Source: an uncultured cyanobacterium
GTDB lineage: Bacteria > Cyanobacteriota > Vampirovibrionia > Gastranaerophilales > Gastranaerophilaceae
Direction of reading: 5' to 3'
Assembly: GCA_902495705.1 (NCBI GenBank)
Contig: CABUXT010000002.1
Span: forward strand, 1 to 64,000
DNA: 64,000 bases
The notes below the pieces were generated by a model, which saw only the letters and a program-made list of their open reading frames with translations, was not told the DNA's origin and made no database searches. Numbering within the stretch: position 1 is the first letter of the stretch; every line of letters begins with the position of its first letter. Made by a program: the position numbers and the translations under genes. Positions 22,331 to 32,000 of this stretch are shown here, in pieces.

Positions 22331-22588
22331 CTATTGAGCAGCGTATACGCTAACTTGTTTTCTATCACGTCTGTGTGGTTCAAATTTAACTGTACCATCA
22401 ATCAATGCGAATAATGTATCATCAGAACCGATACCTACATTGTTTCCTGGGTGAATTTTTGTTCCTCTTTGACGAACAAGGATGTTACCAGCTTTAACAG
22501 CTTCGCCGCCGAATTTCTTAACGCCTAAACGCTTAGCTTCGGAGTCACGGCCGTTACGGGTAGACCCCATACCTTTCTTATGTGCCAT
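22331..22588 (-). CDS. rpmA: 50S ribosomal protein L27
   Basis: An 85-residue L27. It starts MAHKKGMGSTRNGRDS, the form whose N-terminus reaches the peptidyl transferase centre directly; the cleaved leader seen in many Firmicutes is absent. The core GNILVRQRGTKIHPG is conserved. It follows rplU by 57 bases and ends the transcript. The usual third gene, obgE, is absent; the divergent murF lies beyond rplU. Confidence 0.97.
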   Translation of the reverse strand: MAHKKGMGSTRNGRDSEAKRLGVKKFGGEAVKAGNILVRQRGTKIHPGNNVGIGSDDTLFALIDGTVKFEPHRRDRKQVSVYAAQ

Positions 22589-22645
22589 TTTTATTTCTCC
22601 TTTGTTGTATTACTTACTACGCTTTTCCTGATACAAGTTCAGGAA

Positions 22646-22996
22646 TTATTCAGCAGCTGCTTCTGTTGCAGCAGATTTTTTAGCTGAAGTTCTGATTTTT
22701 GAAATCATAACTCTTGTAAAGCCTTGTCTGTGACCTTGTTTTTTTCTGTAACCTTTTTTAGGTCTTTGTTTGTAAACGATAACTTTTTTAGCTTTGTCAT
22801 GTAACATGATTTTGCCTTCTACTGAAGCACCTGCTACATAAGGTTGACCAACTTTTGATTTTTTGCCGTTTACAATCATAACGATTTTATCAAAAACTAC
22901 TTTTGAATCTTTTTCGCCTTCAAGTAATTCGATATCAACGTAACGACCTTCTTCTAGTTGATACTGTTTTCCGCCTGTTTCGACTATTGCGTACAT
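22646..22996 (-). CDS. rplU: 50S ribosomal protein L21
   Basis: A 116-residue L21 starting MYAIVETGGKQYQLEEG, with the C-terminal KKGYRKKQGHRQ and FTRVMISKI signatures, and a short Ala-rich tail (KKSAATEAAAE). It binds 23S rRNA in the large subunit. A clear promoter at 23077-23105 drives it together with rpmA; GGAAGAAAAC precedes the ATG. Confidence 0.97.
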   Translation of the reverse strand: MYAIVETGGKQYQLEEGRYVDIELLEGEKDSKVVFDKIVMIVNGKKSKVGQPYVAGASVEGKIMLHDKAKKVIVYKQRPKKGYRKKQGHRQGFTRVMISKIRTSAKKSAATEAAAE

Positions 22997-23076
22997 GTTT
23001 TCTTCCTTTCATTTTGGGTTTCGTAACCTGTTTATAAGGTTTTATAGACGATTGACCCGAGTATTCACGTATACCC

Positions 23077-23105
23077 ATTATCACCCAGTCCTAAATTGTT
23101 GTCAA
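23077..23105 (-). promoter_or_regulatory. Promoter of rplU-rpmA
   Basis: On the minus strand TTGACA (23105-23100), a 17-base spacer and GATAAT (23082-23077). The leader to rplU is about 75 bases and might hold an L21 autoregulatory element, though none is recognised. Confidence 0.75.
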
Positions 23106-23130
23106 GCAGTTTTAATATTTATTAACGTTG

Positions 23131-23159
23131 TTGTTCCGCGAATTTGTTTGGGGTATCAT
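23131..23159 (+). promoter_or_regulatory. Promoter of the murF cluster, giving a leaderless start
   Basis: TTGTTC (23131-23136), a 17-base spacer and TATCAT (23154-23159). The expected transcript start 6-7 bases later coincides with the murF ATG at 23166. Confidence 0.55.
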
Positions 23160-23165
23160 TGATTT

Positions 23166-24503
23166 ATGATGTTTAGTAGGGAAGATTTGATAGAGGGAAC
23201 AGGTGCAACTGTATTAAAATGCACTGATATTGACGATAACGCGTCTTTTAACATTTCAACAGATACAAGAACGATTCAAAAAGGTGATATTTATTTGCCG
23301 TTAAAAGGAGAAACTTTTGATGGCGAAAAATTCATTGATAAAGCCATTGAATCAGGCGCTGTCGGATATTTTACAACCGGTGATGAAATTTTTGACGGAG
23401 CAAATTTAGCATTAAAAGTTTCAGATACAAAAGAAGGGTACTTGAACCTTGCAAAATTGTATCGAACCAGAATTAATCCGATAACTGTTGCTATTACCGG
23501 AAGTTCTGGCAAAACGACAACAAAAGAAATGGTTTATTCTGTTTTGTCACAAAAATTTAAAACGCAAAAAACTTTTTCTAACCACAACAATGAAATCGGA
23601 TTTTGTCAGACAGTTTTAGGAATGACAAAAGATACTGAGGCATTGATTGTTGAAATGGGGATGAGAGGTTTAGGCGAAATTGAACTTATTTCAACCCATT
23701 TAGAACCTGATTATGCAATTATTACAAATTCAGGTTCAGCTCATGTTGGCAGGCTTGGCAGTCTTGATAATATCGCGATTGCAAAATGCGAAATTACATC
23801 AGGTTTGAAACAAAATGGCACATTTATCGCTTTAGACCAAGATATTATTAAAAAACACGTAAAATTTGACGGCGAAAAAATTTATTATTCAATAAAAAAC
23901 GTTAAAATTTTAGATTCTTCAAAATCTTATTCAAAATTTGAATACAAAGGTAACATCTACGAACTTAACGTTGAAGGTGAATATAATATAGAAAATTCAC
24001 TTTCAGCTATAGAATTAGGCTTAAAAATCGGAATGACACCAAGTGAAATAGCTAAAGGTTTGGTCTCATATCATCCTATAGAAAAACGCTGGGAAGAAGA
24101 GATTGTGGGCGGTTTCAGATTTATAAACGACAGCTACAACGCAAACCCTGAATCAATGAAAGCATCCGTTAAGACTTTTGTTGATTTGTACGAAAACCCT
24201 GTGGTTGTTTTAGGCAATATGGGTGAACTTGGTGAAAATGAAGTTGAATACCACAAGCAAGTCGGTGAATTTTTAGCAAAACAGAATAAAAAAGTTAAGT
24301 ATTTAACTGTCGGTAATTTAGCTGAAAAAATTGGCGAAACTCTCTCAAATTACGGATTTGACGTAAAAAGTTTTGATAATAATGAAGATGTTGCTTGTTA
24401 CATTCTTGAAAATTTGAATAAGAGTAATACAATATTTTTGAAGGCTTCACGTTCAATGAAGTTTGAGCAGATTTTAGAAGAGATTAAAAAGAGGGATATA
24501 TAA
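23166..24503 (+). CDS. murF: UDP-MurNAc-tripeptide-D-Ala-D-Ala ligase
   Basis: A 445-residue Mur ligase that adds D-Ala-D-Ala to the peptidoglycan precursor in the cytoplasm. The ATP loop GSSGKTTT is at 112-119; NDSYNANPESM and GNMGELG of the C-terminal domains are conserved. It begins with two ATGs (23166 and 23169), no Shine-Dalgarno, and a promoter -10 ending at 23159, so it is probably translated from a leaderless mRNA. It heads the cluster murF-mraY-murD-ftsW-murG with gaps of 2 bases or overlaps. Confidence 0.97.
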   Translation: MMFSREDLIEGTGATVLKCTDIDDNASFNISTDTRTIQKGDIYLPLKGETFDGEKFIDKAIESGAVGYFTTGDEIFDGANLALKVSDTKEGYLNLAKLYRTRINPITVAITGSSGKTTTKEMVYSVLSQKFKTQKTFSNHNNEIGFCQTVLGMTKDTEALIVEMGMRGLGEIELISTHLEPDYAIITNSGSAHVGRLGSLDNIAIAKCEITSGLKQNGTFIALDQDIIKKHVKFDGEKIYYSIKNVKILDSSKSYSKFEYKGNIYELNVEGEYNIENSLSAIELGLKIGMTPSEIAKGLVSYHPIEKRWEEEIVGGFRFINDSYNANPESMKASVKTFVDLYENPVVVLGNMGELGENEVEYHKQVGEFLAKQNKKVKYLTVGNLAEKIGETLSNYGFDVKSFDNNEDVACYILENLNKSNTIFLKASRSMKFEQILEEIKKRDI

Positions 24504-24505
24504 AT

Positions 24506-25486
24506 ATGATAATGATTACCATAGCATTTTTGCTCGGAATGGTTTTGTGTATGCTTTTCGGCGTTCCATATATTGATATGCTAAAGAAAAAAATGATTGG
24601 TCAATATGTAAAAGAACTTGCGCCTGAAACTCACGCAAAGAAACAAGGCACACCAACAACAGGCGGTGTTTTTATTATTGTTGCAATTATTTTGGCATCC
24701 GTAACAACATTGTTATTGGCTCAAAAAATGACAACAACTGCATTGATAACTATTATCACTCTTGCATTTTACACTTTTGCAGGATTTCAAGATGATTATA
24801 TAAAAATAAAAGGCAAAGGTAATGACGGATTGACTCCTCGCGGCAAGTTGCTAAGACAAATCGCTATCGCATTATTACCTACAATATTTTTAATTACAAC
24901 TAACCCAAGTGCTTGCACTTTTTCTATCGGAAGTATTGTATTAGATTTGAAGTGGTTTTATCCGCTATTTGCAATATTTATTATCACAGGCGCATCAAAT
25001 GCTTACAACTTAACCGACGGACTTGACGGTTTGGCTGCAGGTTGCGGTGTTCCTGCATTTGCGGCTTGCGCTTTGATTTCTATGTCACTTGGCGAAACTG
25101 AACTTGCGATAATTTCAGCAACTGTAGCCGGTGCATTACTTGGATTTTTGAAATTTAACAAACCTAAAGCCGAAGTATTTATGGGCGACACAGGGTCTTT
25201 AGCGATTGGCGGATTGCTTGGAACATTGGCAGTTTTAGGGAAATTTGAATTTTTACTTATCTTTATCGGCGGTGTTTTCGTAATGGAAACTTTGTCCGTA
25301 ATTATTCAAGTTACAAGTTTCAAAACTACAGGAAAAAGAGTTTTCAAAATGGCTCCGATTCACCATCATTTTGAACTTTTAGGCTGGAAAGAAAAGAAAG
25401 TTGTTGTAGTATTTTCAATCGTATCTTTGATTTTATCAATCATTGCGGTTGTTTTGTTTGAATTATTCAGCAAAGGAATTTTATAA
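24506..25486 (+). CDS. mraY: Phospho-N-acetylmuramoyl-pentapeptide transferase
   Basis: A 326-residue polytopic enzyme that moves phospho-MurNAc-pentapeptide to undecaprenyl phosphate (lipid I). Active-site loops NLTDGLDGLAAG, FMGDTGSLAIGG and IHHHFELLGWKE are intact, with about ten hydrophobic segments. The start lies 2 bases after murF behind GAGGGATATATAA. It shares its last base with the murD start. Confidence 0.97.
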   Translation: MIMITIAFLLGMVLCMLFGVPYIDMLKKKMIGQYVKELAPETHAKKQGTPTTGGVFIIVAIILASVTTLLLAQKMTTTALITIITLAFYTFAGFQDDYIKIKGKGNDGLTPRGKLLRQIAIALLPTIFLITTNPSACTFSIGSIVLDLKWFYPLFAIFIITGASNAYNLTDGLDGLAAGCGVPAFAACALISMSLGETELAIISATVAGALLGFLKFNKPKAEVFMGDTGSLAIGGLLGTLAVLGKFEFLLIFIGGVFVMETLSVIIQVTSFKTTGKRVFKMAPIHHHFELLGWKEKKVVVVFSIVSLILSIIAVVLFELFSKGIL

Positions 25487-26829
25487 TGGGAATATTAGGG
25501 AAAAAAGTTCTTGTATTAGGATTGTCAAAAAGTGGTATTGCAGCTGCAAAATTTGCTAAAAAACACGGTGCAGTTGTTTATTTGACCGAAGGAAAAGATG
25601 TCTCACCTGAGAATTTATATAAAGTTGATGAATTAAAGAACTTGGGCATAAATGTTGAATACGGCGCTCATTCTGACGAATTTATCAACAACGCGGATTT
25701 AGTTGTAACAAGTCCGGGGATTCCACCTCATAGTGAAATTATTCAGCGTATCAGAAAACAAAATATTCCTGTAATTTCTGAATTAGAGCTTGCTTATAGA
25801 GAATGTGATATTCCATTTATTATTATCACAGGAACTAACGGAAAAACAACGACTACAGCTTTGACAGAGCATATTTTAGCCAGAAAATTGAACGTTAAAG
25901 CTTGTGGTAACATAGGTCAACCGCCTTGCAATATTGCAGATGAAAATTTGGACTACTTTGTATGTGAGGCTAGTTCTTTTCAACTTGAAATGAGCACATC
26001 TTTAAAACCATTTATTTCAGTTTGGACAAACTTTACACCTGACCATATTGATTGGCACCAAGGGCTTGAAAATTATTTCAGAGCAAAAGCAAGAGTTTTC
26101 TTAAAACCTCAAGCACCTAAATACAGTGTGCTAAATGCCAAAGATGAAAGACTTTTGGAATTTTCAAAACAAGCACAGGGCGAAGTCTTTATGTTTGCAG
26201 GTAATATTGGAAACAATTGTTGTTACGAAGAAAACGGTGAAATAATATTCAAAAAAGGCGGAATCGAAGAAAAAATTATAAAACTTTCTGAGTGTCCGTT
26301 GCTTGGGGAACACAATTACCAAAATATTATGTGCGCAATTATTTGTGCTAAATTAACAGGAATTGATAATGCGACAATTAAGCAAGCAATCATTGATTTT
26401 AAAGCTCCTGCACACAGATTAGAAAAAATCACGTCAAAAGACGGGATAACATATTATAACGATTCAAAAGCAACAAATCCTGAGGCTGCTATCGTTGCGA
26501 TAAATTCATTTAATAATGTTGATGTTGCACTAATTGCAGGCGGAAGAGATAAAAACACAGATTTAACAGAATTTTGCGATTCAGTAAAAAAACATATTAA
26601 AACCGTTGTACTAATAGGTGAGGCTACTGAACGTTTTGAAGAAAATTTAAAGAAAAACGGCTTTGATAATATTATCAGAGAAAAAACAATGCAAAGTGCG
26701 ATAGATAAATGTATTGAACTTCATCCTGATGTGGTGTTGTTATCACCGGCATGTGCAAGTTTTGATATGTTTACAGGTTATGAACAAAGAGGAGATGTTT
26801 TCAGAGAATATGTCTTATCGCGAGTATAA
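25486..26829 (+). CDS. murD: UDP-N-acetylmuramoylalanine-D-glutamate ligase
   Basis: A 447-residue cytoplasmic Mur ligase adding D-Glu to UDP-MurNAc-L-Ala. An N-terminal Rossmann domain (VLGLSKSGIAAAKF), the ATP loop GTNGKTTTT (116-124), the carbamylated-Lys region and the C-terminal LSPACASFDMF are visible. It overlaps mraY by one base and ftsW by 20 bases. Family length is normal. Confidence 0.97.
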   Translation: MGILGKKVLVLGLSKSGIAAAKFAKKHGAVVYLTEGKDVSPENLYKVDELKNLGINVEYGAHSDEFINNADLVVTSPGIPPHSEIIQRIRKQNIPVISELELAYRECDIPFIIITGTNGKTTTTALTEHILARKLNVKACGNIGQPPCNIADENLDYFVCEASSFQLEMSTSLKPFISVWTNFTPDHIDWHQGLENYFRAKARVFLKPQAPKYSVLNAKDERLLEFSKQAQGEVFMFAGNIGNNCCYEENGEIIFKKGGIEEKIIKLSECPLLGEHNYQNIMCAIICAKLTGIDNATIKQAIIDFKAPAHRLEKITSKDGITYYNDSKATNPEAAIVAINSFNNVDVALIAGGRDKNTDLTEFCDSVKKHIKTVVLIGEATERFEENLKKNGFDNIIREKTMQSAIDKCIELHPDVVLLSPACASFDMFTGYEQRGDVFREYVLSRV

Positions 26830-28000
26830 ATCCCCAAAAAGACAAAGGCGAGAAAGAAAAGAACGCAATAATTCAGGTGTAATTTTGTCTCCTCCTGATA
26901 AGACATTGATGATTGTCGTTGCGTTTTTGGTTATAATCGGATTTTTGGCAATTTTTTCAGCAACTGCCCCAAAATGTTTGAGGGAAGGAGCTAATCTTGC
27001 AACATTTCTCGTAAAGCAGATGCTTTATGCTGGTGTCGGATTTTTTGCAATGGGATTTTTTGCTCATTTTGATTATAAAAAACTTGAACACTATAATAAA
27101 AATTTTATGTGGACAGTTATTGTTCTATTATTCATTTTGCAATTTACTCCGCTTGGCGTAACAATCAACGGTGCAAAAAGATGGATAAACTTAGGCTTTA
27201 TGCAGTTGCAACCGTCTGAACTTGCAAAACCGTTATTCTGTATGCTCATTGCAACAATGTTTAAAGACAAAATTGACTTAAACACTTTTCTAAAAAACAT
27301 GACATCAACAATTATTCCTATGGCTGTAATTTTATTGTTGATTTTGAAACAACCAAACTTGAGTATGGCAATCATTCTATGTATGACAACACTTGTGTTG
27401 TATATCGCAGGGCGCGGTCCTTGGTTGCCGATTTATGCAGGTGCAGGCGTTATGGGTTTAGGGGTATTAACAATGCTACCTAAACTGTTGCACGGTTATC
27501 AGATGGATAGAATTACAGTTTGGTTAAACCCAGGAAGTGATGCACTTGGCAAAGGTTACAACATCATTCAATCATTAATTGCTTTCGCATCAGGCGGACT
27601 TAGTGGTGCAGGATATGGCGGTTCAATTCAAAAACTTGCGTATTTACCAGAATGTCACACCGACTTTATTTTTGCAATTATTGCTGAAGAATTTGGATTT
27701 TTAGGCTGTTTCTTTATTATCGGCTTATTTGTAGCATTGGTTCACAGAGGTTTGAGAATATCAAAACGTTGCCCTGATATGTATGGAAAACTCTTGGCAA
27801 TCGGCATAACATTTATTTTCGGATTTCAGGCATTTTTGAATATGTCTGTAGCTAGTTCATTGCTCCCTGTAACAGGTGTTACACTGCCATTTATCAGCTA
27901 TGGCGGTACATCTATTATCGTATCCCTTGCAATGGTTGGTATTTTATTAAACATTTCAAAACAAAGAATTAAAAGAATAAGGACTGAATTTAATGGATAA
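26810..28000 (+). CDS. ftsW: Cell-division lipid II polymerase FtsW (SEDS family)
   Basis: A 396-residue SEDS glycosyltransferase that polymerises lipid II at the septum with a class B PBP. The start at 26810 (MSYREYKSPK) is preferred over an upstream in-frame ATG at 26714 that lies deep inside murD. A basic N-terminal tail of about 30 residues precedes ten membrane segments; NPGSDALGKGYNIIQS, GAGYGGS, and LPFISYGGTS mark the active-site loop and SEDS signature. It overlaps murD by 20 bases and murG by 8. RodA is the alternative, but position next to murD/murG favours FtsW. Confidence 0.93.
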   Translation: MSYREYKSPKRQRRERKERNNSGVILSPPDKTLMIVVAFLVIIGFLAIFSATAPKCLREGANLATFLVKQMLYAGVGFFAMGFFAHFDYKKLEHYNKNFMWTVIVLLFILQFTPLGVTINGAKRWINLGFMQLQPSELAKPLFCMLIATMFKDKIDLNTFLKNMTSTIIPMAVILLLILKQPNLSMAIILCMTTLVLYIAGRGPWLPIYAGAGVMGLGVLTMLPKLLHGYQMDRITVWLNPGSDALGKGYNIIQSLIAFASGGLSGAGYGGSIQKLAYLPECHTDFIFAIIAEEFGFLGCFFIIGLFVALVHRGLRISKRCPDMYGKLLAIGITFIFGFQAFLNMSVASSLLPVTGVTLPFISYGGTSIIVSLAMVGILLNISKQRIKRIRTEFNG

Positions 28001-29096
28001 AAAGACATATTTTATTACAGGTGGCGGAACAGGTGGGCATATTTATCCTGCCATTGCGGTAGCAGATGAATTGCTAAAATCAGAGAACACTTCAAAAATA
28101 TTTTATGTCGGAAATCCAAACAATTTGGAATCATCAATTGTGGCTGATAAACCTTATACATTTTTACCAGTAATGTCCTTTGGCATGCCCAGAAAAATCG
28201 GTTTTGCTCTTATTAAATGGAGTTTTGTAATGTTTTGCGCTTGGGTAAAATGTTGTTTTTATATTTTAAAATACAAACCTGATGTAATATTTGGAACAGG
28301 CGGTTACGTTTCAGCTCCTGCCTTGATTGCAGGTATAACGATGAGAGTTCCTTTTGTTATGCACGATTGTGATGCAAATCCGGGGCTTGTAACTCGCAAA
28401 CTGTCACCTTATGCAAAAAGTGTTTCAATCGCATTTGAAGAGGCAAAAAGCAAGTTACACAATAAAAACTGCCACATTAACGGCAATCCGATAAGGTCAG
28501 AGTTTTCAACATTGACAAAAGAAAAAGCGCGCCAAGAATTAAATTTGGCAAACAAATTGACTCTTTGTGTTATGGGTGGCTCACAAGGTGCTAAAACAAT
28601 AAATGATGCAACAGTTCAAATAATAAAAGATTTGTCGCAAAAATATGATTTGCAGGTGATTTTTCAAACAGGAAAACGCAATTTTGATGAAGTTTCTAAA
28701 GAATTAGAAAAGATTTATCCTGAATATAAATCAGATAAAAATCTAATCGTGCGTCCATATTTTGATAATATGGTAACAGTTTTGAAATCTTGCGATATTG
28801 CAGTCTCAAGAGCAGGCTCATTGAGCATCTCAGAACTTTGCGCATCTTCTGCCGCTCCGATTTTTATCCCATATCCTTACGCTGCAGCTGACCACCAAAG
28901 AAAAAATGCAAAATGTATGGTCGATGCCGGTGCAGGTTTGTATTTGGAAGATTCTGAAACAAATGCAGAATCTTTATTAGCAAAGATATTAGAACTTGTG
29001 AATAATCCTGAAAAGTTGTCAGAAATTCAAAGCGCAACATCTAAACTTGCAAAATTTGACGGAGTTCAAAAAATCGTAGAACAAATCAATTCCTAA
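27993..29096 (+). CDS. murG: UDP-GlcNAc:lipid I GlcNAc transferase MurG
   Basis: A 367-residue GT28 peripheral membrane enzyme that completes lipid II. The N-terminal GGGTGGHIYPA loop, the membrane-contact stretch FAWVKCCFYILKYKPD-like region, GGSQGAKTIN and the sugar-nucleotide site SRAGSLSISELC are conserved. It ends the cluster; murC, murB, ddl and ftsQ do not follow. Its stop codon overlaps the stop codon of the convergent M16 peptidase gene. Confidence 0.96.
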   Translation: MDKKTYFITGGGTGGHIYPAIAVADELLKSENTSKIFYVGNPNNLESSIVADKPYTFLPVMSFGMPRKIGFALIKWSFVMFCAWVKCCFYILKYKPDVIFGTGGYVSAPALIAGITMRVPFVMHDCDANPGLVTRKLSPYAKSVSIAFEEAKSKLHNKNCHINGNPIRSEFSTLTKEKARQELNLANKLTLCVMGGSQGAKTINDATVQIIKDLSQKYDLQVIFQTGKRNFDEVSKELEKIYPEYKSDKNLIVRPYFDNMVTVLKSCDIAVSRAGSLSISELCASSAAPIFIPYPYAAADHQRKNAKCMVDAGAGLYLEDSETNAESLLAKILELVNNPEKLSEIQSATSKLAKFDGVQKIVEQINS

Positions 29097-31933
29097 TTAT
29101 TTAAAGAATTTAGAAATTCTTTATTTGCATCAAGTGATGCTTGTGTTCCTGTGATTGAATACACAGGTTTTGATTTGAATACATTACGCGCAGTGTTATA
29201 AATATCGTCAACTGTAATAGAGTCAAGCATAGCCAAGCTTTCATTTACTCGATTGATGTCATAAATATTTTTGTGAGCATTTTTCAGATATTCATTTTTA
29301 GCAGCATTAGATTCAAAAGAATTATACAATTGGTTCTTAATTTCTTTTTTCGCATTTTCTAATTCTTCTTCTGAAACTTTTTCTGTTGTGATTTTTTCAA
29401 TATTTTCATTGAATCCATCAATTGATTTTTTAATATTATCAAATGATTTTTCACCAGTTTCGTGATTTTCGGTTGTTGTTCCGATTGATAGAACAAATTC
29501 ACCCATATCATCATAAATATTGTAATCAGAGCAAACTGAATATGCCAAATGTCTTTGTTCTCTCAAGTCTGAGAATAATCTTGATGCAGGAGAGCCACCC
29601 AAAATTGCGTTCAACAAATCAAGACAAACATCATCTTTGAGATTGCCATTATGTTGGAAAGTATATGCTTTTACGATATTTGCTTGATTTTTTCTGTTTG
29701 GCGCGGTGAACACTTCTGTTTTTTCGATAGGTTTGTAGAATTTTTTAATTGAAGTATCCCAAGGTTTTACCGGAGCAAATGAACTTACACTGTTAAAAAT
29801 TTCTTGTTTAAGTTCAGGATGTTTGCTAAATGGAGCTGATACGGTAACTTCACCTTGACCGTTTTTGAAAAATTCACTATATAGATTTTTTACATCATCA
29901 AGAGTGATAGAATCTAAACTTTCAAGCTTGTCTTGAGGAGTAAATTCACGCGGTGTGCCTTTGTATAACAATTTATTCAACGCATCATAAGGTGAGACTT
30001 CATAACCTTTGTAGTCATCTTTCAAGCGCGCAATTGCATTATCAAATTCTTGCTGATTAATGTTTGGATTTTTAATTTGGTCATTGAAATTTTCAAGAGC
30101 CTGTTTAGCATTTTGAATAGGGAAATCTGCAGTAAGAGTTATCCCCATATCACCTACACTAACGCCTGATGAAGATATTCCGTATTTATCTTCAAATTTT
30201 GAAATGTCTTCAACTGATTTATTTTTTGTTCCGCTATTAAAAACGACTTCTGCCAAAACATCAGCAACAGCAGCTTTTTTAGGAGTCCACTCTTTTTCAC
30301 CCATTGTAAAACTGTATTCTACATTATCAGAATTTGTTTCGTTTAACTGGATTTCAAAATTGTTAGCAGCTCTATATGTTTTAACTTTGCTGATATCTAC
30401 AGGGGCAGGTTTTTGAGCGCCTGTGAAACTTACATTGGATTGTTTTACATTGTCATAATTAGTTTCTAAGGCTTTAGAATCAGTGCCATGCGGATGAACA
30501 ACCGTCAAAGCAACTTTGTTTAAATCCAAATATTTTTTTGCCACATTCACAACATCATCTTTTGTCATGCTGTCAACAATTTGGTCAAACTCGTTCAATC
30601 TTTTGATATTGTCGTTTAAATATGCGTTACCGATTGCGCTATTTACTCCGCCGGAATATTCAAAAAGCTGTTCGTTAGACTTTTTCATTTTGTTTTTAAT
30701 CGCCATAAATTCATCATCTGTTGGCGGAACTTTTGCCAAATTATCAATTACGGAGTACAAATCTTTGATAAATTGTTCTGATTTATTTTCAGGAACAACA
30801 GTTTCCACAAGCATCAACGAACGGTCTTGTGGGCGCGAACTCAATCTGTCAGGCGCAAAACTGATTCCAACGCCATAGTTTCTTTCAAGTTTAGAACTTC
30901 TTGAATTTTTCAAACCACCTGCAAGATAGCTTAGTGCCTGCAAATGAATTTTATCAACAGAATTGTTATTCTCCGGTCCTGCAAAGCCTAAAAAGACTGA
31001 GGTTGAATTACTTTCGGATTTCGGAGAAATGATATCTTGGCGCACAGGATGGTCAATCGGTGTCATTTTTTCAAAATGTCTTTCTCCTGTTGGAACTTTT
31101 GTTGAATTGAAATATTTTGAAACAAGTTCCATTGTTTTTTGCGGTTCAACTTCCCCTGTAATTACAGTTGTCATATTTGCAGGGTAATAATTGTTGTTAA
31201 AATATTTTACCACATCATCTTGGGTCAACGCGCTGATATTATCAGTGTTTCCTGCGACCAAATCAATTGATGAAGATTTGATGTTAAAAAGATTTTTTAC
31301 AGTCTGAGAATATCCGATATTTTCATTATCAGACAGACACATATTTATCTCGGAATTAACAATTTTCTTTTCTTTTTCAAGTTTGTCTACCAAAAACTTT
31401 GGAGACTGCAACATTCCGGCATGGAGCTGAATTTTGTTTTCTAAGTCACCCTCTTCAAGCAAATTTGATTTAATATAGTAATCGGTAGTGGCAAAAGATG
31501 TTGAGGCATTTGTACTTCCGCCCATTTTATGAACTTCGTCAAAAAATACCTTGTCGCCTAAGTCTTCAGAACCATTAAACAAATTGTGCTCAATATAATG
31601 GCTTATTCCGCGCAAATTGTCAGGCTCGTTGAATGACCCTGTATTTACATAGGTTTTCACAAAAGTCGGACCATCTTTTGGTACAATTACAACTCTTTGA
31701 CCGTTAGCCAATTTGTAACAACTTGCAGTCAAGTCGTTTGGCAGTTTTATGTCTTCAATATGTTTAAAACTCATCGGCACTTTGACTTTGTATGTCGGAG
31801 TTGTTGCCGGCATGGATGTAACTTGTGAGGATTTATTATGCTCAACTTTTTCAGGTTGTTGTGCCTGAATCGGTTTATTTGCATTTACTGCAACTGTTTG
31901 AGATATCGGATAATTAGTTTGAATTGAAGTCAT
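29093..31933 (-). CDS. M16 family zinc metallopeptidase, two-domain
   Basis: A 946-residue pitrilysin/insulinase-type peptidase. The inverted zinc motif is H112-YI-E115-H116 (SHYIEH), with a distal Glu near 195 (IVNSEIN). The second, inactive half has the R/Y motif region (ASRLFSDLREQRHLAYSV) that closes the chamber. There is no signal peptide; the first 50 residues are a polar linker (PISQTVAVNANKPIQ), so it probably degrades peptides inside the cell. A short NVSFTGAQ segment joins the halves. The ATG abuts a hairpin that contains its ribosome site (31934-31974). It is convergent with murG and follows purA on the same strand. Confidence 0.92.
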   Translation of the reverse strand: MTSIQTNYPISQTVAVNANKPIQAQQPEKVEHNKSSQVTSMPATTPTYKVKVPMSFKHIEDIKLPNDLTASCYKLANGQRVVIVPKDGPTFVKTYVNTGSFNEPDNLRGISHYIEHNLFNGSEDLGDKVFFDEVHKMGGSTNASTSFATTDYYIKSNLLEEGDLENKIQLHAGMLQSPKFLVDKLEKEKKIVNSEINMCLSDNENIGYSQTVKNLFNIKSSSIDLVAGNTDNISALTQDDVVKYFNNNYYPANMTTVITGEVEPQKTMELVSKYFNSTKVPTGERHFEKMTPIDHPVRQDIISPKSESNSTSVFLGFAGPENNNSVDKIHLQALSYLAGGLKNSRSSKLERNYGVGISFAPDRLSSRPQDRSLMLVETVVPENKSEQFIKDLYSVIDNLAKVPPTDDEFMAIKNKMKKSNEQLFEYSGGVNSAIGNAYLNDNIKRLNEFDQIVDSMTKDDVVNVAKKYLDLNKVALTVVHPHGTDSKALETNYDNVKQSNVSFTGAQKPAPVDISKVKTYRAANNFEIQLNETNSDNVEYSFTMGEKEWTPKKAAVADVLAEVVFNSGTKNKSVEDISKFEDKYGISSSGVSVGDMGITLTADFPIQNAKQALENFNDQIKNPNINQQEFDNAIARLKDDYKGYEVSPYDALNKLLYKGTPREFTPQDKLESLDSITLDDVKNLYSEFFKNGQGEVTVSAPFSKHPELKQEIFNSVSSFAPVKPWDTSIKKFYKPIEKTEVFTAPNRKNQANIVKAYTFQHNGNLKDDVCLDLLNAILGGSPASRLFSDLREQRHLAYSVCSDYNIYDDMGEFVLSIGTTTENHETGEKSFDNIKKSIDGFNENIEKITTEKVSEEELENAKKEIKNQLYNSFESNAAKNEYLKNAHKNIYDINRVNESLAMLDSITVDDIYNTARNVFKSKPVYSITGTQASLDANKEFLNSLNN

Positions 31934-31974
31934 AAAAAATCTACCTATGTATTTATAAAAACACAGGTAGATTT
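31934..31974 (-). terminator. purA terminator hairpin that contains the M16 gene ribosome site
   Basis: AAATCTACCTATGT (31937-31950) pairs with ACACAGGTAGATTT (31961-31974) with one mismatch. On the minus strand it ends in TTTTTT directly followed by the M16 ATG, and the 3' arm holds AGGTAG, the only Shine-Dalgarno-like bases. This is the same architecture as at coaX. Confidence 0.75.
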
Positions 31975-32000
31975 ATTTTTGCTTATTATTTTAAGTTTTA

